From Pedobacter antarcticus (GTDB taxonomy: Bacteria; Bacteroidota; Bacteroidia; Sphingobacteriales; Sphingobacteriaceae), in contig NZ_FONS01000008.1 in the NCBI RefSeq assembly GCF_900112985.1, forward strand, positions 1-64,000: a stretch of DNA of 64,000 nucleotides. Reading direction: 5' to 3'. The position numbers were made by a program, and so were the translations under genes. Below the pieces are notes generated by a model. That model saw nothing but the letters and a program-made list of their open reading frames with translations, made no database searches and was not told the DNA's origin. Within the stretch, counting starts at the first letter, position 1. Each line of letters starts with the position of its first letter. Shown piece after piece: positions 53,383-62,717 of the stretch.

Positions 53383-54716
53383 TATTTTCGCAAGAAATCC
53401 TGCCACCAGTAACCGGAAGATTTAATAATCCGCTGCTGGGTTTTAAAATCGGTGTAAACAAGGCCGAAACGGGTTTGATAACCTTCAGCCCATTCAAAGT
53501 TATCCATTAATGTCCAGGCCATATAGCCCGCTATATTCAATCCCTCCTGCTTAGCCTTTAATAGAGCCCCCAGGTATAATTCAAAATAACGAATCCTTTC
53601 CTGATCATCGACCTTTCCATCTTTAAGCTTGTCAGCATAAGCTGCCCCATTTTCTGTAATATACAATTTTGGTATTCCCGGGTACGCGGCAAATTGTTTG
53701 ATAATCGCATAAAAACTGTCGGGATTAACTTCCCAACCCATCGCTGTATGCGGCTTAAGTCTGGATTTTGCCTTTACTTCCCATGCCTGAACCACTGGTA
53801 CGAAAGCATTATATTTTACAGTTAAGGGAAAATAATTCTGCAATCCAATAAAGTCAAAATCAAAAGCCAGTTTCTCCGTATGCCGCCAGGTGGAATGCGA
53901 AATAGCAAATTTCTCCATCACCTCCCAGTCCATTCCCGGGTAGCCCATCCCCAGAAGAGGCTCGACAAACATCCGGTTGAGTAATATATCCATTCGGTAT
54001 GCGGCCAGGTGATCATTATCAGCATCAGTATGGGGAAACACCTGAGAGCAGGAGAACGTCGTTCCTATATGCGCATTTTGAACTTCTGCACGTATAATAC
54101 GACCTCCGTCAGCTTGTGCTATAGCGGCATGATGTACTGCAGTAAAAAATGAGGTAACACCTGTCTGACCAGGAGCGTGAATGCCGAGCATATAACCCAG
54201 GGAAGTAAAGCCGAAGGGTTCATTTAGAATGATCCAGTTCTTAACTTTATCTCCGTAAGTCTGCGCACAAAGACTCACAAATGTATTGAACGCTCCATTG
54301 ACGCTATATGCTGCCCAGCCCCCTTCATTTTCAAGCGCCTCCGGCAAATCCCAGTGATATAATGTGACATAAGGAACAAGGCCGTTCTCCAGGCAACAAT
54401 CGATAACCCGATGGTAAAAATTAATTCCGGCTTCATTTATTTTGCCAGTACCCTCAGGAAGTAATCGCGGCCAGGAAATAGAAAAACGAAAGGTGTCAAA
54501 CCCGAGGGTTTTCACAAGAGCAATATCCTCAGCGTAGCGATGATAAAAGTCACAGCCCGGGTTTGGACCAGCGCCCCTCTTAATTTTGCCGCTACGCCTG
54601 GCAAAAGCATCCCAGATCGACGGCCCCTTACCGTCCAGATCTGCTGCTCCTTCATTCTGTGCTGCTGCTATAGCGATACCCCAGACAAAATCGTCCCCAA
54701 AATCGGCTGCTTTCAT
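53382..54716 (-). CDS. GH1 beta-glucosidase
   Basis: A 444-residue glycoside hydrolase family 1 enzyme. It opens FGDDFVWGIAIAAAQNEGA (the usual SYQIEGA is AAQNEGA). The acid/base Glu is in WIILNEPFGF and the nucleophile in LYITENGAAY; FRFSISWPRLLP and TLYHWDLPEAL are the other hallmarks. It has no signal peptide, so it should hydrolyse beta-glucosides in the cytoplasm. The open frame reaches 54743; ATG 54716 gives the normal GH1 N-terminus. Not linked to the susC operon. Confidence 0.92.
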   Translation of the reverse strand: MKAADFGDDFVWGIAIAAAQNEGAADLDGKGPSIWDAFARRSGKIKRGAGPNPGCDFYHRYAEDIALVKTLGFDTFRFSISWPRLLPEGTGKINEAGINFYHRVIDCCLENGLVPYVTLYHWDLPEALENEGGWAAYSVNGAFNTFVSLCAQTYGDKVKNWIILNEPFGFTSLGYMLGIHAPGQTGVTSFFTAVHHAAIAQADGGRIIRAEVQNAHIGTTFSCSQVFPHTDADNDHLAAYRMDILLNRMFVEPLLGMGYPGMDWEVMEKFAISHSTWRHTEKLAFDFDFIGLQNYFPLTVKYNAFVPVVQAWEVKAKSRLKPHTAMGWEVNPDSFYAIIKQFAAYPGIPKLYITENGAAYADKLKDGKVDDQERIRYFELYLGALLKAKQEGLNIAGYMAWTLMDNFEWAEGYQTRFGLVYTDFKTQQRIIKSSGYWWQDFLRK

Positions 54717-54800
54717 ATTTTTCGGAATAACGTTAAATATCAACAGGTTATTTAAACACCGCGTTAAGCCTATGTTATTTCATCAGGTCTTTACATCCTG

Positions 54801-56630
54801 TTAAAGATCCATAGATGCTGGTAATTCCAAGCCAATCTCCTTGAGTAAAATGGCAGCGTTAAATGTTTTACAAGCGCCTGTTTTCAGCAGGTAATCGAAA
54901 TTCATCTCCCCTTCTGCCAGTTGAATATCAAAATGATAATTTCTCACTTGTTTGGGGTGATCGCCGATCATTTCTGAAAGCTGCAGATCATGTGTGGCAA
55001 ACAAAGCTGGTGTATTTTTACCGATCAGGTGTTCTATGAAAACTTTAGAACCCAAATACTTGTCCCTGCTGTTCGTACCCCGCAGCATTTCATCTATCAG
55101 TACCAGCGCATCAGGCATTCGGGCAACACCATCCAAAATCATTTTTAAACGATTCAGTTCTGCTTTAAAGGTGGATGTTTGGTCGTTCAACGAATCTTTA
55201 ATACGCATATAACTAAGCAAACTAAAAATTGAGACTTTAAAAGAATGCGCACAAACCGGGGCTCCGGCATAAGCGAGCACCATGTTTACTCCTGCAGTTC
55301 TAAGGAAAGTACTTTTCCCTGCCATATTTGACCCTGTCACAATATCTACTGTCGGCCTGGATTCAAAACTATAGCTATTCACTACTCTGTTTTTCTCGTC
55401 AATCAGGGGATGTCCCAAGGCTAGGGCTTCAAGACGGAAAGTATTGCTGATAACCGGATATACCCATTCTGGTTCATTATGCCGCAAGGTAGCGAGTGAT
55501 ATCAGTTCTTCAAAGTGACTAATCGTTTCGAGTCCTCTGAGCATTCCTGCAGCAGATTGTATATACCACTTATCCAAACGGACAGCACACTTTAGATCAT
55601 GCAGCATAAACAGATTTAATACACTTCCCACCAGAACATTGAGGCGCGCATCGAATGACACGATAATACCAGAAAGTTCTTTGATCTGCCTGCTTAAAGG
55701 CTTACCCTGCTCATCTTGTATCGTAAAACGCTGGATATAGCTGCTTTGCCAGTTTACTTCTTCAACCCATCTTATTGTTCCGGATAATGAATTCAACAAT
55801 GTAGAGCCTCCGCTAAAGCCGTAATAAAGTTGATTAATAAATTTGAACCGATATAAGACCAGAGAAATATTGACAAAAAGATATACCCCGAAAAGACTCC
55901 AGGCACGGTCTCCATAAATATAGCCCAGAATAATCCCGGCCAGAGAAAGATAAGGAACCATTGAAATATATACCCGCAGCGCTTTACCTTTTATAAATCC
56001 CAGCTGCTTTGGCAGGTCATTTTCTAGTTTTGCAGCTATATTTTCCAATTGATTTTCTTTCTGTCCCTGCAAACCAGCACGAAAATGAAAGGTTTCCTGA
56101 ATTTTACCACTCAGTTCTGTAATCGCCTGTTGCCGCAATAGAATATCGGCCTCAGCAGCGGGGACTGAAAAACTTTGGGCAAGCAGGTCTTTACCCAGTC
56201 TTGTAGTTGCACGGTTCACTTTCGCATATAAAGATCTTTTCCCAAAAATATCGAGATCTGAACTGTAGGGATGCAGTTCATTTTCATAAGCTGTACCATC
56301 TGCATAAATACTTTTATGGCGCCGAATCAGGTTGTCCTCATTTTCGTAAATGGTCAGGAGCTGACCGGCATAACTAAGTTCGTTCTCCACTCTAACTTGC
56401 TTTTTAACGAGCCATAGAAAGATCAGAACCGGTAAAATTGTAGCCACACCCAATACTGGATGGAAGCCAATGCTAATAATGAGTGTCACCAGGATAATCT
56501 CTGCCACAAACAAACCCAGCCGCGACAAAGAGATGGCATTGAGCTTCTTTTTAAGCCTTTCTACTTCAGTTTTCTGGGCATTTATGCTATTTTGATAGTC
56601 CTTTAAAATACTATCTCTGGAATTTACCAT
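54801..56630 (-). CDS. membrane-anchored MutS-like ATPase
   Basis: A 609-residue protein with the MutS domain V ATPase: Walker A TGSNMAGKSTFLRTAG at about 432-447, then MVLAYAGAPVCA, the signature block LSYMRIKDSLNDQTSTFKAE, Walker B LVLIDEMLRGTNS and ATHDLQLSEM. It has a short coiled coil at the start (about 10-32), two membrane helices at about 36-55 and 58-76, and two more at about 218-260. Mismatch-binding domain I and the MutS2 Smr nuclease are both absent. It is therefore probably not a mismatch repair protein. Function unknown. Confidence 0.85.
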   Translation of the reverse strand: MVNSRDSILKDYQNSINAQKTEVERLKKKLNAISLSRLGLFVAEIILVTLIISIGFHPVLGVATILPVLIFLWLVKKQVRVENELSYAGQLLTIYENEDNLIRRHKSIYADGTAYENELHPYSSDLDIFGKRSLYAKVNRATTRLGKDLLAQSFSVPAAEADILLRQQAITELSGKIQETFHFRAGLQGQKENQLENIAAKLENDLPKQLGFIKGKALRVYISMVPYLSLAGIILGYIYGDRAWSLFGVYLFVNISLVLYRFKFINQLYYGFSGGSTLLNSLSGTIRWVEEVNWQSSYIQRFTIQDEQGKPLSRQIKELSGIIVSFDARLNVLVGSVLNLFMLHDLKCAVRLDKWYIQSAAGMLRGLETISHFEELISLATLRHNEPEWVYPVISNTFRLEALALGHPLIDEKNRVVNSYSFESRPTVDIVTGSNMAGKSTFLRTAGVNMVLAYAGAPVCAHSFKVSIFSLLSYMRIKDSLNDQTSTFKAELNRLKMILDGVARMPDALVLIDEMLRGTNSRDKYLGSKVFIEHLIGKNTPALFATHDLQLSEMIGDHPKQVRNYHFDIQLAEGEMNFDYLLKTGACKTFNAAILLKEIGLELPASMDL

Positions 56631-56731
56631 ACCTTTGATTTTACGCTAAACGCGATTATAACTTATTTCTGCTAGAAACAGGCTGTTTTTATGCAGAAAT
56701 AAAAATATACATACTATACTGAGCTAAAAGC

Positions 56732-57205
56732 ATGAAGATTACACTGCTTGTTGTCGGCAAAACTGAAGACAAATACCTGATTGAAGGCATCGAAAAATAT
56801 CTGTCAAGACTGAAACACTATATAGGTTTCACCCTGCTGGTCATACCAGAATTAAAGAATACCAAAAATCTGACTGAACAACAGCAGAAAAGTAAAGAAG
56901 CAGAACTGATCCTGAAACAGATCAGTAACCCCGATGTTATAATTCTGATGGACGAGAAAGGTAAAAAATACTCCTCCGTACAATTTGCACAGTATCTGAA
57001 CAAACAGATGATCGGGAGTGTTCAGCAATTAACATTTGTCATTGGCGGCCCCTATGGTTTTGACGAATCGGTATATCAGCGGGCTAACGGTTTAATCTCA
57101 CTCTCTGATATGACCTTTTCCCATCAGATGGTCAGGCTATTTTTTGTGGAACAACTCTACCGCGCATTCAGTATATTAAAGGGCGAGCCGTACCATCATC
57201 AATAA
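56732..57205 (+). CDS. rlmH: 23S rRNA pseudouridine-1915 N3-methyltransferase
   Basis: A 157-residue SPOUT methyltransferase that methylates pseudouridine 1915 in helix 69 of 23S rRNA. It opens MKITLLVVGKTEDKYL and carries VIILMDEKGKKYSS, FVIGGPYGFDESV (SAM-binding knot) and SLSDMTFSHQMVRLFFVEQL with the family His. Length and pattern fit RlmH closely. Divergent from the MutS-like gene. Confidence 0.96.
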   Translation: MKITLLVVGKTEDKYLIEGIEKYLSRLKHYIGFTLLVIPELKNTKNLTEQQQKSKEAELILKQISNPDVIILMDEKGKKYSSVQFAQYLNKQMIGSVQQLTFVIGGPYGFDESVYQRANGLISLSDMTFSHQMVRLFFVEQLYRAFSILKGEPYHHQ

Positions 57206-57271
57206 ATTTGTGGAAAACCGCAGAATGATGCATCATTAAACAGGAATTAATAACTAAAAAGGAAGGATAAT

Positions 57272-57397
57272 ATGCAACCATCAGATTTTAAAAGAAAATA
57301 TCGTTTTAAAAGCAGCAATTCTAATGACCGGTGGAGCTACACAATTGCTATTGTCATCTCTATTATTGCTTTTCTGGTTATCTGGTTATGTTTTTAA
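57272..57397 (+). CDS. 41-residue single-pass membrane peptide
   Basis: A short frame ATG 57272 to TAA 57397. It has a basic, Ser/Asn-rich N-terminus (MQPSDFKRKYRFKSSNSND) and one C-terminal membrane helix (about 20-41, YTIAIVISIIAFLVIWLCF). GGAAGGA lies 7 bp upstream, unusually good for this phylum. It begins 66 bp after rlmH and ends before a strong terminator, so it is probably cotranscribed with rlmH. Function unknown. Confidence 0.6.
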   Translation: MQPSDFKRKYRFKSSNSNDRWSYTIAIVISIIAFLVIWLCF

Positions 57398-57420
57398 GTT
57401 TTAACCGAAATTAAAGGCAT

Positions 57421-57454
57421 AAAAAAACCGGGAGCTAAACAACCCGGTTTTTTT
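57421..57454. terminator. bidirectional terminator after the rlmH unit
   Basis: AAAAAAACCGGG pairs with CCCGGTTTTTTT around a 10-base loop, between convergent transcripts. Confidence 0.9.
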
Positions 57455-57468
57455 ATGTTAAAAGCAGA

Positions 57469-58008
57469 CTAAACTCCTTTTTTACTTGTCATATTTACCT
57501 TTTTAGCAGGCTGAGCAGCTTTGCTCGGTGCTTTAGCATTTGCAGGCTTAGTTGCTGCTTTAGCTTTTTTATCTACTTTATCGTCAGCTTTTGGGGCTTC
57601 CTGACCTTCTAATCCTGCAGGAGCTTCCTCTGAAAATAAAGGAAGGTCTTTTAAGAGATGGAACCAGGTAACGATTTTCTTCATGTCTGAAGTATAAACT
57701 TTATCCTGATCGTGTGCCGGAGCAACATCAACAAATAAAGCTCTAAGTACTGCTGCGTCGGCCTTAGCATCAGGAACTTCTCCTTTTACCGCAGCGATAT
57801 TAGCCAGTACATCAACCAATTTCAGATCTTCTTCTTCACCATAAATAGTGATATCTTCCAGTGATGCTAATTTAGTGGAAGAAATACTAGCTACGATTTT
57901 AACTTTCTGAGCATCTAAGCCTTCAAGTACATAACCTGCTTTATTCTGTCCAACCAATTTATATAGTCCTGGTCTGCCGGATACGGCTACAATTCCTCTT
58001 AAATTCAT
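57469..58008 (-). CDS. DUF5606 protein
   Basis: A 179-residue cytoplasmic protein opening MNLRGIVAVSGRPGLYKLVG, the Bacteroidota-specific DUF5606 domain (to about 130), followed by a disordered Lys/Ala/Pro-rich tail (KAATKPANAKAPSKAAQPAK). Function unknown; the SH3-like start and basic tail might suggest RNA or ribosome contact, which is inference. It follows the cyclophilin gene by 4 bp and is probably coupled to it. Confidence 0.85.
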   Translation of the reverse strand: MNLRGIVAVSGRPGLYKLVGQNKAGYVLEGLDAQKVKIVASISSTKLASLEDITIYGEEEDLKLVDVLANIAAVKGEVPDAKADAAVLRALFVDVAPAHDQDKVYTSDMKKIVTWFHLLKDLPLFSEEAPAGLEGQEAPKADDKVDKKAKAATKPANAKAPSKAAQPAKKVNMTSKKGV

Positions 58009-58012
58009 ATAC

Positions 58013-58474
58013 TTAATCTGCTAAAACTTCAATACTTAAAATTTTATCGCCTTGTTTGATATCATCAACAAGATCTACGTTCTCGATAACTTTACCAAAA
58101 CAAGTATGGTTTCTGTCTAAGTGCGCAGTGTTTGCTCTGCTGTGACAGATAAAAAATTGTGATCCTCCTGTATTTCTACCTGCATGCGCCATAGAAAGGA
58201 CACCACGGTCATGAAATTGGTTCTCACCTGACAGCTCACAATCAATTTTGTAACCCGGACCACCAGTACCTGCCAAATGCGCAGTAGCTGCGTCTTTAGA
58301 GTTAGGACATCCGGTTTGAACCATAAAATTAGGGATTACACGGTGAAAAGTAACACCATCATAAAATCCTTCTGAAGCTAATTTTTTAAAGTTCGCAACT
58401 GCTTTTGGTGCATCCTTCTCATAAAACTCGACAGTCATGTCGCCTTTTTCTGTTTTTATTATTGCTTTGCTCAT
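58013..58474 (-). CDS. cyclophilin-type peptidyl-prolyl isomerase
   Basis: A 153-residue cytoplasmic prolyl isomerase without signal peptide. TVEFYEKDAPKAVANF, FHRVIPNFMVQTGC with the catalytic Arg, GVLSMAHAGRNTGGSQFFIC and DRNHTCFGKVIE follow the bacterial cyclophilin (PpiB) pattern. It assists folding. First gene of a two-gene unit with DUF5606. Confidence 0.94.
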   Translation of the reverse strand: MSKAIIKTEKGDMTVEFYEKDAPKAVANFKKLASEGFYDGVTFHRVIPNFMVQTGCPNSKDAATAHLAGTGGPGYKIDCELSGENQFHDRGVLSMAHAGRNTGGSQFFICHSRANTAHLDRNHTCFGKVIENVDLVDDIKQGDKILSIEVLAD

Positions 58475-58494
58475 ATTTTCGTTATTGTAATCTG

Positions 58495-58502
58495 CAAATT
58501 TA
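58495..58502 (-). promoter_or_regulatory. -7 box for the cyclophilin gene
   Basis: TAAATTTG on the minus strand matches TAnnTTTG, 20 bp before the ATG. Confidence 0.45.
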
Positions 58503-58602
58503 GTAAAATGTGCGTAAAGTTAAATGCCGGGTTGAAATACCCCGACCTGTAAATGTATATAAAATCATCGGAATCGTATAAATACCTGAAGATGTTTTCG
58601 TG

Positions 58603-60690
58603 TTAATCGTAGAAATTCCAGCTTAAGCCAACCTTAAACACCCTGTCTTGCATCGGGTAACGGTTCACTGTATAGTATCCGTTCGACTGTAAACCCTGAT
58701 TAATGTATTCATATTTCAGGAATATATTGGCTTTACGCAAACTTGCCCTGATCCAGAAATCTACTACAGGATAGGTATCGAGTTTCTCATCGCTTCCCAA
58801 ATAAAATTGACCTACTGCCGGGGAATAGGAATAATTTGAGTACTTCGTATTGTATTTTACATCAAAACCAATATTCGTTCTAAGAACTTTGAATACCGTC
58901 TGATCTACGAAGAAGCTGTTGAAAGTATAAAAATCGGGAGTTCTGAGTATATTTTGTGCATTAGACTTCTGATAGACCATATAACTTTCCAGTGAGAATT
59001 TCCCAAAACGGAACTTCTTCCCCAGCGTAAATTTCAGCAAACTGATCGCATCGGTATATTGTTCGGGAACGACCACAGTCAAGTCTGCCTGATCTCCTGG
59101 CTGTTTGAAGTATAAGTAATCATTAATCAGAAAATATTCTGCGCTTGCATCGAGTTTCAACTTTTCATTCAGGTACCGGAATGACAGGTTTGTTGTTTTA
59201 GTTTTTGACCAGTCTTTGCCCAGGTTAAAATGTCTGCCATTATACAGCGTGTTAATCTGTTCTGCATTCATACCAGAACCGCTGATATTGTTATCATTTT
59301 CCCAGCTGAAATGGTTGCCATAATATTTGTTATAAATTTCTTCAGGAGATTTTTGCTGTAAATATGCGCCAAGTATAACACGCCCAATATTCTGGCTCAC
59401 CAGAACATTACTTTTCGCTTCATATAAAAAGTCTCCTGTTTGTCTTCCCTGAAAGATCTGCTGTACATCTACATTCAGATCCACACGATCACTAAACCTG
59501 TAGCCGGCGTTACCCAGTAAGGTTACGTTCTGAAATGACTTCTGATTAATGTAAAAAGGCTGGGCATTTAAACGCTGCACTTGCTGTGTATAATCGTAGA
59601 AATCATGCCTGATACCTGCATCCAGCTTAAGTTCATTTTTAATAAGTGTACTGCTTTTTCCGCGCAGAAAGAAACTATATACGATCTCATTCTTCACGTG
59701 AACCACTCCCGTACTGTCGTTAGTATATCTCAGGTCTGCAATACCAGCAGGGAGTAACGTATGATCATCATCTTCAGTTTTTTGAAAAGCATAGGCGTCT
59801 TTATCATACTGCAAAGTATAAGTAACCTTATTAGTGGGCAGCACCTTTTTTGTGATTTCCTGGTCCAGTGTATCAATACGGCCTACAAAATAAGATTGCT
59901 TCAGCATGATGGTATTCTTTCTGTAGATCTGCCTGCTGTTATTCAGACGTACGGCCTGCGCATTTCTGGCCACCCCATTTTCGTCGGTACCGAACACATC
60001 GGCAACCGGCGAACCATTCTCATAGGCCTTCAAAGTATTGAATATAGCGTTCGCAAATAAAGTATAGCGCTTATTAGGTGAAGTATACCAGGTAAAAATG
60101 GTACCATTTAATACATCTCCACGTTGTCTGGCATAAGTACCATTTGCACCTATCCGGTTATAACTCGCTCCAATATTCCAGTTCTTTTTAATGTTTTGTG
60201 AATGCAAAACCCTGAATAACTGCTCTTCGTCTCCGCTATATTGTCCCCCGTAAAAGAGGTTACTGAAAGGCGTGCGTGCCTGATAATAAATAATATCATC
60301 ATGTCCTTTTGCGTACCAATCAAGTGCATGAAAACCTGGGTTAAAACCTATTGTTTTATCCGGGTTGAAAAGCAGGTCTTTTGCCGCCAGCCCAATATTA
60401 CCATTATATACGGTAGGTCTTCTGGGCTGTTCCACAGGACTATAATTCTGCATGCCATTTAAACTGGTATCCAGTGGCAATGTTTGAATACTATCTCTGG
60501 TAAGCTTTAATGTTGTGTAACGTACAAATCTGGACGTAAAAACCACAGAATCAGGGCCGTTCTCCAGCTTATTACGCAGGGAGTCGAGTTCCTTATTATC
60601 CCGGACAGTAGTTTTCAAATCCTGAGCACTAATCCTCGTGAAACCTGCCAATATCCAGGTAAAGCATACCAATACTATAATTTTATACAT
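58603..60690 (-). CDS. putative porin (Bacteroidota beta-barrel)
   Basis: A 695-residue outer-membrane protein of the 'putative porin' family. Signal peptide to about residue 22 (FTRISAQ), then DLLFNPDKTIGFNPGFHALDW, GGQYSGDEEQLFRV and WNIGASYNRIGANGTY, family hallmarks, and a barrel ending FKVGLSWNFYD. Its start overlaps the stop of the purine phosphorylase gene by 8 bp, so it is the last gene of the lpxK operon. Substrate unknown. Confidence 0.88.
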   Translation of the reverse strand: MYKIIVLVCFTWILAGFTRISAQDLKTTVRDNKELDSLRNKLENGPDSVVFTSRFVRYTTLKLTRDSIQTLPLDTSLNGMQNYSPVEQPRRPTVYNGNIGLAAKDLLFNPDKTIGFNPGFHALDWYAKGHDDIIYYQARTPFSNLFYGGQYSGDEEQLFRVLHSQNIKKNWNIGASYNRIGANGTYARQRGDVLNGTIFTWYTSPNKRYTLFANAIFNTLKAYENGSPVADVFGTDENGVARNAQAVRLNNSRQIYRKNTIMLKQSYFVGRIDTLDQEITKKVLPTNKVTYTLQYDKDAYAFQKTEDDDHTLLPAGIADLRYTNDSTGVVHVKNEIVYSFFLRGKSSTLIKNELKLDAGIRHDFYDYTQQVQRLNAQPFYINQKSFQNVTLLGNAGYRFSDRVDLNVDVQQIFQGRQTGDFLYEAKSNVLVSQNIGRVILGAYLQQKSPEEIYNKYYGNHFSWENDNNISGSGMNAEQINTLYNGRHFNLGKDWSKTKTTNLSFRYLNEKLKLDASAEYFLINDYLYFKQPGDQADLTVVVPEQYTDAISLLKFTLGKKFRFGKFSLESYMVYQKSNAQNILRTPDFYTFNSFFVDQTVFKVLRTNIGFDVKYNTKYSNYSYSPAVGQFYLGSDEKLDTYPVVDFWIRASLRKANIFLKYEYINQGLQSNGYYTVNRYPMQDRVFKVGLSWNFYD

Positions 60691-61504
60691 CTAAGGTCAG
60701 GATTAACTGGCTCAATATTTTGGTCATTAATGGTTCTGCTGCCCTGGCAGTAGCCAGTATCTCATCAAGGCTTACCGGTTTCAATTCTTCCGGGAACCCC
60801 TCATCAGTCAATACCGATATCGCGAAAACGGGCAGACTCATATGGTTAGCAACAATCACTTCAGGTACAGTGCTCATTCCAACGGCATCGCCCCCAATAA
60901 TTCTAAGATATTTATATTCTGCTTTAGTTTCAAGATTAGGTCCTGTAACGGCCACATAGACACCCTGATGGCAAGTTATATTTTCATTTGAAGCTATTTC
61001 CAGGGCTTTTTGAACAAGATTACGTCTGTAGGGCTGGCTCATATCCGGGAAACGTGGCCCCATATCTTCATCATTTCTGCCACGTAGCGGACTCTCCGGC
61101 TGAAGATTGATATGATCGCTGATGATCATCAGGTCTCCTTTTTTAAAATCAGGGTTCAATGAGCCTGCAGCGTTGGAAATAAAAAGGTTTTTAACTCCCA
61201 GCGCTTTCATTACACGAATGGGAAAAGTAATCTGCTGCATAGAATAACCCTCATAATAATGGAGTCTTCCCTGCATGGCCACTACTTTTTTGCCATTCAG
61301 TATGCCAAAAATAAGTTTACCCGAATGGAACTCTAGTGTAGAGATCGGGAAATTCGGAATATTGGAATACATCAGACTAAATTCGACCGCTATTTCCTGT
61401 ACCAGACCACCTAAACCGGTTCCCAGGACGATACCAATTTCAGGCTGAAAATGATTAGTTTTTTGATTGATATAAGTGACGGTCTCTTGTAATGTCTGAA
61501 ACAT
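60683..61504 (-). CDS. punA: purine-nucleoside phosphorylase
   Basis: A 273-residue trimeric-type phosphorylase that splits purine nucleosides to base and ribose-1-phosphate. GIVLGTGLGGLV binds phosphate, then FHSGKLIFGILNGKKVVAMQGRLHYYEG, SNAAGSLNPDF and AVTGPNLETKAEY with the purine-site Glu, and VGMSTVPEVI. The start lies 50 bp inside the 3' end of lpxK in another frame, implying coupled translation. Confidence 0.94.
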   Translation of the reverse strand: MFQTLQETVTYINQKTNHFQPEIGIVLGTGLGGLVQEIAVEFSLMYSNIPNFPISTLEFHSGKLIFGILNGKKVVAMQGRLHYYEGYSMQQITFPIRVMKALGVKNLFISNAAGSLNPDFKKGDLMIISDHINLQPESPLRGRNDEDMGPRFPDMSQPYRRNLVQKALEIASNENITCHQGVYVAVTGPNLETKAEYKYLRIIGGDAVGMSTVPEVIVANHMSLPVFAISVLTDEGFPEELKPVSLDEILATARAAEPLMTKILSQLILTLDV

Positions 61505-62528
61505 AAGTTAATAGCTTTTGATCAAAAATAGATTGTTTCCCCTGCCCGACTTCCATACGGATTGGCAAATAAAATACAGGCAAATTTAGTAGTAATTCTT
61601 TGATTGTAACATCAAATAAACGTTGAGCATCCTTTTCTGTTGTGAGGATGATTTTTTCTTTTCCCGAATGCGCATGAAATGCATCCCTTAACCGCTGTAA
61701 ATCTGAAAATTTATACAAGTAATGATCTGAATAATCATGATGAACTATTGTGCTGCCCAACTGCTTTAGATAAGTTAGTAAAGGCGCAGGATTAGCTATT
61801 CCGGTCAATAGAAAGATTGTTTTATCTTTTAATGCGGAAAGCGGAAATTCTTCACTATCATATAAACTGACTGGCTGCTGATAGACAATGGAAGAGCAAA
61901 ATACAGCGTGCTCCGCATCAAATTTATCCGTGGCTCGTTTTAATTCCGCGGCAGTAGTTTCGGATGGCACTTTTGTAATCATGAGTAAATCTGCCCGGCG
62001 GTAACTGCTAAAGGCTTCTCTCAAATTGCCCGCGGGTAATAAAAACTGTGTCTTATTAAGCTGGTTAAAATCAAATAGCAAAATGCTGAATCCCGGTTTC
62101 AGACTTCTGTGCTGAAAAGCATCATCGAGCAATATCAAGTCATGATCTGACTGCAATTTCCGGATTCCTTTCACCCTGTCTTCGCAAACAGCAACCGTAA
62201 TCTGCGGAAATTTATGATAAAACTGGAGGGGCTCGTCGCCGATAGTTAAGGCCGTATCTGCTGCACCGGCCCTGATAAATCCTTTGGTCTTCCGGCCATA
62301 CCCACGGCTGAGTACTGCAATTTTACGATCCCTGAACAGATTAATCAGATATTCAGTAGCGGGACTCTTCCCTGAACCTCCCACAACAAGGTTGCCCACT
62401 ACAATAACCGGAAGGTCAAATTTTGTGGAACGGAAAACACCCAAATTATAAAGCTGATTTCTGAGGTAAACCACCAGGCCGTAAATCAACGAGAGCGGTA
62501 ATAAAAGGATTCTTAAGTATTTAAGCAT
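61455..62528 (-). CDS. lpxK: tetraacyldisaccharide 4'-kinase
   Basis: A 357-residue inner-membrane kinase that phosphorylates the lipid A disaccharide in the Raetz pathway. One N-terminal membrane helix (about 5-22) precedes VGNLVVGGSGKSPATEYL, the Walker A-like loop, and the block SRGYGRKTKGF. LLDDAFQHRSLKPG, with the Asp and His of the catalytic site, follows. First gene of a lpxK-punA-porin unit with overlapping frames. Confidence 0.95.
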   Translation of the reverse strand: MLKYLRILLLPLSLIYGLVVYLRNQLYNLGVFRSTKFDLPVIVVGNLVVGGSGKSPATEYLINLFRDRKIAVLSRGYGRKTKGFIRAGAADTALTIGDEPLQFYHKFPQITVAVCEDRVKGIRKLQSDHDLILLDDAFQHRSLKPGFSILLFDFNQLNKTQFLLPAGNLREAFSSYRRADLLMITKVPSETTAAELKRATDKFDAEHAVFCSSIVYQQPVSLYDSEEFPLSALKDKTIFLLTGIANPAPLLTYLKQLGSTIVHHDYSDHYLYKFSDLQRLRDAFHAHSGKEKIILTTEKDAQRLFDVTIKELLLNLPVFYLPIRMEVGQGKQSIFDQKLLTYVSDITRDRHLYQSKN

Positions 62529-62538
62529 AGGAGTGAAT

Positions 62539-62546
62539 CAAAAATA
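62539..62546 (-). promoter_or_regulatory. -7 box for the lpxK operon
   Basis: TATTTTTG on the minus strand matches TAnnTTTG, ten bases before the ATG. The 189-bp gap to pruA contains a small GCGCAG/CTGCG hairpin-like repeat and no gene. Confidence 0.4.
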
Positions 62547-62687
62547 AGAATTATTTCAGCGAAGATTGACCTGGTATGTTTATAATGTTCCATAAGTGAT
62601 AATCAGCGCAGTGTTTTCTGCGTTTAATTTAATGTTAGCTAAATATCATAATGCCAGCCGCATTAAATGGCCGGGTAAATAAAGAGC

Positions 62688-62695
62688 TATATTTG
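62688..62695 (+). promoter_or_regulatory. -7 box for pruA
   Basis: TATATTTG matches TAnnTTTG, 22 bp before the ATG at 62718. Confidence 0.5.
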
Positions 62696-62717
62696 TACTA
62701 TTCATAAATTATATATC

